Of a DNA stretch of 64,000 bases, positions 59,335 through 64,000 are shown in pieces. The stretch spans positions 54,936-118,935 of the forward strand of contig NZ_QUIV01000007.1 in assembly GCF_003480315.1 (NCBI RefSeq), written 5' to 3'. Positions within the stretch are counted from its first letter, which is position 1, and each line of letters opens with the position of its first letter. Both the position numbers and the translations under genes were made by a program. The notes beneath the pieces are model-generated. The model was not told where the DNA came from. It ran no database searches and saw nothing but the letters and a program-made list of their open reading frames with translations. This DNA is from Clostridium sp. AM33-3. Lineage in GTDB: Bacteria; Bacillota; Clostridia; Lachnospirales; Lachnospiraceae.

Positions 59335-60804
59335 TTGACCATAGAAGAAATTTTAGCTGGCGAGTCTAAAAATGTTGAGTTCAAGGTTCAGAGACCAAAG
59401 GACAGTTTAAAATACATGAAAACGGTGGTTGCTTTCTCAAACGGAGAGGGCGGTCGTATCGTGTTTGGTGTTGACGATGATACCCGTGAAGTAGTTGGTA
59501 TTCGAAAAGAAATTATTTTTTCGGAGATTGATGCCATAACTACGGCAATTTCCGATAGCTGTGAGCCAGTTGTGATTCCAGATGTTTATTTGCAGACGAT
59601 CAATGATAAAACGATCATTGTTGCTGAAATTAGTGCAGGTAAGCAACGACCTTATTACATCAAATCATTAGGAATCAAAGACGGTACTTATATTCGAGTT
59701 TCCGGAACTTCCCGACCGGCTGACCGAGATCTGACTGCGGAAATGTATTATGAAGACGAAGGACGTTCTTACGATAAGGTTATTCGAAAAGACCTGACAG
59801 TGACAGAGAAAGAAATTGAAGAAACGTGCCTGCAGATGAAAGAAGTTGCCATTGCAAACAGCAAATCAAAGACACAAAAAGGGGCAATCCGTGATGTCAC
59901 GAAAAATGTACTGTTGAGCTGGGGACTGTTGGCAGAAGCGGAAGACGGTAGTATTCATCCAACAAATGGGTATGTATTTTTACTTGGTAAGGATGATTTT
60001 CTTTCGCAGATTCAATGTGGAATGTTCAAGGGAAAGACTCGCGCTGTTTTTGTGGACAAACGCGAATATGGAGGTCCATTGTGGAAACAGATTGATGATG
60101 CGTTCCAATTTGTGTTACGAAATATCCATCTTGGGGCAAAACTGGAAGGAATTTACCGCAAAGATATTTACGAGTTGCCACCAGATAGCATTCGAGAACT
60201 TATTATTAATGCAGTAATGAATTGCAGCTTTTTGCAAAGTTCCCATATTCAGGTGGCAATTTACGATGATAGGTTGGAAATTACATCGCCAGGTGGTCTT
60301 ATGCCGGGAGTAACACTCGATAAGATGAAAGAGGGATATTCAAAGATTCGTAATCGAGCACTTGCACATGCTTTTTCCTATATGAATCTAATTGAGGCAT
60401 GGGGAAGCGGCATTCCTAAACTGATGGAGGCAATGCGGGAATATGGTTTACGAGAGCCAGAGTTTTGTGATATGGAGATTGGATTCCGTATCAATCTATA
60501 TCGCAATACAGGAAAAATAGAAACTACCCAAGATACTACCCAAGGTACTACCCAAGACACTACCCAAGGCATCTCAAACGTCGATAGATGTAAGTTAACA
60601 AATGCAGACAAAGAAATTCTAAATTTGATTAAAGAACAGTCAGATATTACACAGAAAGAAATAGCTGCTAAATTGGGATGGAAAGTAGATCGTGTGAAGT
60701 ATTACCTTAATAAAATGAAGCGTCAGGATATTGTGCAACGAATTGGGACCAGCCAAAAAGGGTACTGGAAGCTTCTAATTGAATACGATTTCTTGTCAAG
60801 ATGA
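59335..60804 (+). CDS. AlbA_2 (Schlafen-like) ATP-binding/putative transcriptional regulator
   Basis: The 489-residue protein has an N-terminal AlbA_2 domain (ESKNVEFKVQRPKDSLKYMKTVVAFSNGEGGRIVFGVDDD), a middle domain with an HATPase_c_4-type segment (IRELIINAVMNCSF..GGLMPGVTLDKMKEG), and a C-terminal winged helix (SDITQKEIAAKLGWKVDRVKYYLNKM). Four TTQ-D/G repeats link the last two. TTG 59335 is the start because AAGAGGTG precedes it by eight bases. Function unknown; common in accessory islands, sometimes with defence loci. Confidence 0.88.
   Translation: MTIEEILAGESKNVEFKVQRPKDSLKYMKTVVAFSNGEGGRIVFGVDDDTREVVGIRKEIIFSEIDAITTAISDSCEPVVIPDVYLQTINDKTIIVAEISAGKQRPYYIKSLGIKDGTYIRVSGTSRPADRDLTAEMYYEDEGRSYDKVIRKDLTVTEKEIEETCLQMKEVAIANSKSKTQKGAIRDVTKNVLLSWGLLAEAEDGSIHPTNGYVFLLGKDDFLSQIQCGMFKGKTRAVFVDKREYGGPLWKQIDDAFQFVLRNIHLGAKLEGIYRKDIYELPPDSIRELIINAVMNCSFLQSSHIQVAIYDDRLEITSPGGLMPGVTLDKMKEGYSKIRNRALAHAFSYMNLIEAWGSGIPKLMEAMREYGLREPEFCDMEIGFRINLYRNTGKIETTQDTTQGTTQDTTQGISNVDRCKLTNADKEILNLIKEQSDITQKEIAAKLGWKVDRVKYYLNKMKRQDIVQRIGTSQKGYWKLLIEYDFLSR
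60523..60570 (+). repeat. 12-bp tandem repeat coding TTQ(D/G)
   Basis: Four in-frame copies of ACTACCCAAGRY lie in the linker of the AlbA_2 protein. Slippage here would change linker length by four residues without a frameshift. Confidence 0.9.
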
Positions 60805-60828
60805 CCGAATACCTGTTCGATATTCGGC

Positions 60829-60857
60829 TTGCATCCTGCACTTTGCTATGTTAGAAT
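60829..60857 (+). promoter_or_regulatory. promoter of ruvAB
   Basis: TTGCAT (60829-60834) and TAGAAT (60852-60857) have a 17-base spacer. A CCGAATA/TATTCGG hairpin at 60805-60827 lies just upstream. Confidence 0.55.
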
Positions 60858-60906
60858 GAAAAGCACAGGAAAACGCACATAAATCAGGAAAGGTCAGGAC
60901 AGAAAT

Positions 60907-61530
60907 TTGTTTTCATATATAAAAGGAACGTTGGAAGAATACTGGGAAGATACCATTGTTGTGGAGTCGGGGGGCATTGGCTGGAACATTCATGTTCCGC
61001 TGTCGGTGCTGGACCGGCTTCCGCATGTGGGTGAGCAGATCAAGGTTTACACCTCCTTTCAGGTGAAGGAAGATTCCATGACGCTGTACGGCTTTTTCAG
61101 CCGTCAGGATTTAAAGATGTTTAACCAGCTTCTCGGTGTAACCGGCATTGGCCCCAAGGCGGCTCTGGGAATTCTTTCTTCCCTCAGCCCGGATGATCTT
61201 CGCATGGCCATCATAGCGGAAGATTCCAAGGCCATCGCCAAAGCGCCGGGAATCGGTCCGAAGACAGCCAAGCGCGTGATCCTGGATCTGAAAGACAAGA
61301 TCAGCATGGACGAGGTACTGCCGCTGCAGTTCGCGGGCGGTCAGACGGAGGTGGCGGTTACGGCGGCAGCTTCCAGCGTGGATGGCGCAGGAAAAGAAGC
61401 TATCGAAGCACTGGTTGCCCTGGGCTATTCCCCAACAGAAGCCACAAAGGCTGTGCGGCAGGTAACCATCACGGAGGACATGAATTCGGAAGCGGTGCTC
61501 AAGGCATCACTGAAATTTCTGGCATTCTGA
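60907..61530 (+). CDS. ruvA: Holliday junction branch migration protein RuvA
   Basis: RuvA binds four-way junctions and loads RuvB. The 207-residue protein has an OB fold (FSYIKGTLEEYWEDTIVVESGGIGWNIHVP), tandem HhH motifs (LLGVTGIGPKAALGIL, IAKAPGIGPKTAKRVILDLKDKI) and the C-terminal RuvB-binding domain (EAIEALVALGYSPTEATKAV). It starts with TTG at 60907, with AGGTCAGGAC upstream. It precedes ruvB by 24 bases. Confidence 0.97.
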   Translation: MFSYIKGTLEEYWEDTIVVESGGIGWNIHVPLSVLDRLPHVGEQIKVYTSFQVKEDSMTLYGFFSRQDLKMFNQLLGVTGIGPKAALGILSSLSPDDLRMAIIAEDSKAIAKAPGIGPKTAKRVILDLKDKISMDEVLPLQFAGGQTEVAVTAAASSVDGAGKEAIEALVALGYSPTEATKAVRQVTITEDMNSEAVLKASLKFLAF

Positions 61531-61554
61531 TATAGAAGATAATTGGAGTAAAAA

Positions 61555-62562
61555 ATGGAACGACGGATCATTACCACTGAGGTGACGGAAGAGGACAAGG
61601 TTATTGAACCAAATCTCCGACCTCAGATGTTAGCCGAGTACATCGGTCAGGAAAAGATCAAGAATAATTTAAAGGTATACATAGACGCAGCGAAAGCGCG
61701 TGGAGAGTCGCTGGATCATGTGCTGTTTTATGGTCCGCCGGGACTGGGAAAGACAACGCTTTCCGGCATTATTGCAAACGAGATGGGCGTACACATGAAG
61801 GTGACCTCCGGTCCGGCGATTGAAAAGCCGGGAGAGATGGCGGCAATTCTGAATAATCTGCAGGAGGGCGATGTTCTGTTTGTGGACGAGATTCATCGCC
61901 TGAACCGTCAGGTGGAGGAGGTGCTTTACCCGGCTATGGAGGATTTTGCCATTGACATCATGCTGGGTAAGGAATCATCGGCCCGTTCCATCCGCCTGGA
62001 TTTGCCGCATTTTACCCTGGTTGGAGCAACGACCAGAGCGGGGCTTCTGACGGCTCCATTGCGTGACCGTTTTGGCGTGGTCCAGAAGCTGGAGTTTTAT
62101 ACGCCGAAGGAGCTGCAGATCATTGTAGAGCGGTCTGCAGAGGTGCTTGGTGTCGGCATTGAGCCGGAGGGCGCGGCAGAGATCGCAAGGCGTTCAAGAG
62201 GTACCCCGCGCCTGGCAAACCGATTACTCAAACGGGTGCGGGATTTTGCGCAGGTGAAGTATGACGGAGTCATTACCAAAGAGGTGGCGGATTTTGCGCT
62301 GGACATTCTGGATGTGGACAAGGTCGGCCTTGATAATAACGACCGGAGCATTCTTCTCATGATGATCGAGAAATTTGGCGGCGGCCCGGTTGGTCTGGAA
62401 ACCCTGGCAGCGGCGCTCGGAGAAGATGCCGGAACGCTGGAGGATGTGTATGAACCGTATCTTCTGATGAATGGCTTCCTAAACCGCACCCCGCGCGGAA
62501 GGGTGGCAACGCCGTTGGCTTACCGGCATCTGGATATTCCCTGTGACGGGCAATCCATTTAA
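61555..62562 (+). CDS. ruvB: Holliday junction branch migration helicase RuvB
   Basis: RuvB is the AAA+ motor of branch migration. The 335-residue length is standard. Walker A is GPPGLGKTT (residues 60-68), Walker B DEIHRL, sensor 1 GATTRAG, and the C-terminal winged helix contains [24 protein letters not shown] and the RTPRGR end motif. It follows ruvA as a two-gene operon. A hairpin terminator follows at 62585-62634. Confidence 0.98.
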   Translation: MERRIITTEVTEEDKVIEPNLRPQMLAEYIGQEKIKNNLKVYIDAAKARGESLDHVLFYGPPGLGKTTLSGIIANEMGVHMKVTSGPAIEKPGEMAAILNNLQEGDVLFVDEIHRLNRQVEEVLYPAMEDFAIDIMLGKESSARSIRLDLPHFTLVGATTRAGLLTAPLRDRFGVVQKLEFYTPKELQIIVERSAEVLGVGIEPEGAAEIARRSRGTPRLANRLLKRVRDFAQVKYDGVITKEVADFALDILDVDKVGLDNNDRSILLMMIEKFGGGPVGLETLAAALGEDAGTLEDVYEPYLLMNGFLNRTPRGRVATPLAYRHLDIPCDGQSI

Positions 62563-62584
62563 AAACAAAAGAATCAAAAAATAA

Positions 62585-62640
62585 AAATCCGGAGAATTGA
62601 TGCACGATGATAGAAAGCAGAGTTCTCCGGATTTGTGGAT
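62585..62640 (+). terminator. hairpin terminator after ruvB
   Basis: AAATCCGGAGAA (62585-62596) pairs perfectly with TTCTCCGGATTT (62623-62634) across a 26-base loop. Confidence 0.65.
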
Positions 62641-62759
62641 TTTAGCATATTTTTCCGGAAACACAAAATGAGAAACTGTGGGAAACACTCTTGTTGAGAT
62701 GGTAGGAATATGTTAAAATGTATACAGTATTAAAATTATATTATTTATAAGGAAATTTC

Positions 62760-64000
62760 ATGGAACAGAAAAATTATACGGAAGTTTTTATAGATGGAAC
62801 CGTTTTTACATTGGGCGGTACGGAAGATGAAGCGTATTTAAGACAGGTTGCTGCTTATCTGAATGAGAAGATTGGCGAAGTCCGCAAGCTGGATGGTTTT
62901 TCCAGACAGAGTCCGGAATATCAGAATCTGACCATTCAGCTCAATCTTTCTGATGACTATTTCAAGGAGCAGATGCGTGCAGATGACCTGAAACAGCAGA
63001 AAGAGGAACTGGAAAAAGACGCATACAGCTTAAAACATGAGCTGATCACCACCCAGATGAAGTATGAGGCACAATCCAGAGAACTGGAAGTGGCCAAGGC
63101 TGCTCCGCTCAAAGACCGGGAGGAACTGGAAGCGGCGAAGGAAAAGCTGGAGAATGCATCTCAGGAAATCGAATCGCTGAAAAACTGTTGCGAGAACGCG
63201 AGACAGGAGCTTGCAGCCGCAAAGTCAGAAAATGAGAACGCGAGACAGGAGCTTGCAGCCGCAAAGTCAGAAAATGAGACCGTGCAGCAGGAGCTTGCAG
63301 CCGCAAAGTCGGAAAATGAGACCGTGCAGCAGGAACTTGTAGCCGCAAAAGCAGAGAATGAGTCTGTGAGCCGGAAACTGGCTGCAGAGAAAGAACGGTT
63401 TTCTGTTGAAATAGAGCAGATCTCCTCAGAGAAGAACGAGGCTGTTGCAGAGACAGAAAATACGAGGACAGCGCTTACTGCTGCACAGGCAGAAGCAGAA
63501 AGCCTGAGAGCGGATCTGGAAAATGCACAGGCAGAAGAGGAAAGCCTGAGAGCGGATCTGGAAAATGCACGGACAGAAGCAGAAACACTGAGACAGCAGA
63601 TTGTCCGGGTACAGGAAAATTCAGCCCAAACCGGAAGCGAGCTGGAAGCCATGAAAGCAGAGACTGAGACGGCGAAGCAGAACCTGGAAACGAAAGCAGC
63701 AGAGGCAGAGCAGCTGAAACAGGAACTGGAGGAAGTGCGCCGGAAGCTGGCACAGCTGCATTCTGAGCAGGATGCAGCTGAACAGGAACTGAAGCAGGCT
63801 CATTTAAAAAATGCAACTTCGCTTCAGGAACTTGGACAGGCGAGAAGCGAAACAGAAACTGCAAAGCAGGAGCTTACACAGGCAAGAAGCGAAGCAGAAA
63901 CCGTAAAGCAGGAGCTTACACAGGCAAGAAGCGAAGCAGAAACCGTAAAGCAGGAGCTTACACAGGCGAGAAGCGAAACAGAAACCGCAAAGCAGGAGCT
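62760..64000 (+). CDS. ZapA-like cell division protein with a very long coiled coil (partial at window end)
   Basis: ATG 62760 follows AAGGAAA. The first 90 residues match ZapA (EVFIDGTVFTLGGTEDEAYLRQVAAYLNEKIGEVRK..), an FtsZ-ring-associated protein that is normally about 90-130 residues long. Here at least 320 further residues of uninterrupted heptad-like, Glu/Ala/Lys/Gln-rich coiled coil follow, still open at the window edge. Two blocks are tandem 14-residue repeats: ENARQELAAAKSEN-type and QARSEAETVKQELT-type. Clostridial ZapA proteins with coiled-coil tails exist, but this one is long. It may bridge the Z ring to another structure. Confidence 0.85.
   Translation, partial: MEQKNYTEVFIDGTVFTLGGTEDEAYLRQVAAYLNEKIGEVRKLDGFSRQSPEYQNLTIQLNLSDDYFKEQMRADDLKQQKEELEKDAYSLKHELITTQMKYEAQSRELEVAKAAPLKDREELEAAKEKLENASQEIESLKNCCENARQELAAAKSENENARQELAAAKSENETVQQELAAAKSENETVQQELVAAKAENESVSRKLAAEKERFSVEIEQISSEKNEAVAETENTRTALTAAQAEAESLRADLENAQAEEESLRADLENARTEAETLRQQIVRVQENSAQTGSELEAMKAETETAKQNLETKAAEAEQLKQELEEVRRKLAQLHSEQDAAEQELKQAHLKNATSLQELGQARSETETAKQELTQARSEAETVKQELTQARSEAETVKQELTQARSETETAKQE
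63192..63359 (+). repeat. four 42-bp coding repeats
   Basis: 42-bp units start at 63192, 63234, 63276 and 63318. Each encodes 14 residues of the coiled coil (EN-x-x-x-QELAAAKSEN type). Confidence 0.9.
63837..64000 (+). repeat. 42-bp coding repeats continuing past the window
   Basis: Units start at 63837, 63879, 63921 and 63963 and encode QARSEAETVKQELT-type 14-mers. The array is cut by the window end, so the copy number is unknown. Confidence 0.9.

Noticed and set aside
63109..63864. Overlapping minus-strand frames rich in Ser, Ala and Phe
   Set aside because: They are antisense to the 42-bp coiled-coil repeats of the ZapA-like gene, without ribosome sites.
63192..64000. CRISPR-like regular repeats
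   Set aside because: The 42-bp units are contiguous with no spacers and are in frame with a coiled-coil protein.

Overview
The window looks like a chromosomal segment of a Gram-positive anaerobe of the class Clostridia, most likely Lachnospiraceae. This is inferred from strong AGGAGG-type ribosome binding sites, moderate GC content, a lysine riboswitch ahead of dapAB, a feoA-feoA-feoB cluster with small accessory proteins, ECF and TRAP transporters, and DUF3793, DUF5684 and DUF6110 family proteins. I saw no rRNA, tRNA, CRISPR array or transposase gene.

Layout. 0-8 kb is core biosynthesis: a corrinoid adenosyltransferase-like protein, lysine riboswitch-dapA-dapB, then purF-purB-purA. 7.7-8.3 kb holds palindromic repeats, followed by a CarD-like regulator, a VOC protein and an aldose epimerase. 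10.9-14.5 kb is a probable sugar-acid locus (3-hydroxyacyl-CoA dehydrogenase-fold enzyme, IclR regulator, KDPG aldolase, PfkB/KDG kinase). 14.5-17.5 kb carries a membrane protein, a secreted cell-wall-repeat protein behind a MerR-type promoter, and a MerR regulator. 17.7-31.7 kb is a metal-homeostasis region: DUF3793-flavodoxin, a zinc-type ABC importer, feoA-feoA-feoB-FeoB-associated protein-short Fur-DUF6110-P-type ATPase-DtxR, then two COG0523 GTPases. Repeated 16-bp GTTAGC-N5-CTAAC boxes lie in front of the iron genes and imply one regulon.

31.8-46.1 kb: carbamate kinase, CAAX-type protease, glycosyltransferase, a TRAP transporter whose large permease is fused to two tandem substrate-binding domains, a YgjP-like metallopeptidase, acylphosphatase, an MFS-isomerase-AGCS operon divergent from a DeoR regulator, and an XRE/diguanylate cyclase pair. 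A short transcript with three tiny ORFs follows at 46.2-46.5 kb. 46.5-55.5 kb: alpha/beta hydrolase, DUF2156 lysyltransferase-like protein, isochorismatase-family hydrolase, a nucleoside phosphorylase with a complete ECF transporter (S, T, fused AA'), and an NSS transporter with its MetS-type small subunit.

55.6-60.8 kb is a more AT-rich accessory patch (DUF4143 ATPase, hsdM remnant, deformylase-like protein, VOC protein, SseB-like protein, AlbA_2 protein). 60.9-64 kb is ruvA-ruvB followed by a ZapA-like protein with an unusually long repetitive coiled coil, cut by the window edge.

The most unusual items are: (1) the DctM-SBD-SBD TRAP fusion; (2) a roughly 133-bp palindromic element present three times, each time just upstream of a gene and in that gene's orientation; (3) a roughly 200-240 bp inverted-repeat family whose stems change sequence but keep pairing; (4) the tiny-ORF transcript; (5) a COG0523 GTPase fused to a DUF1980/TIGR03943-like domain. 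All family names come from reading the sequence; no database search was run.
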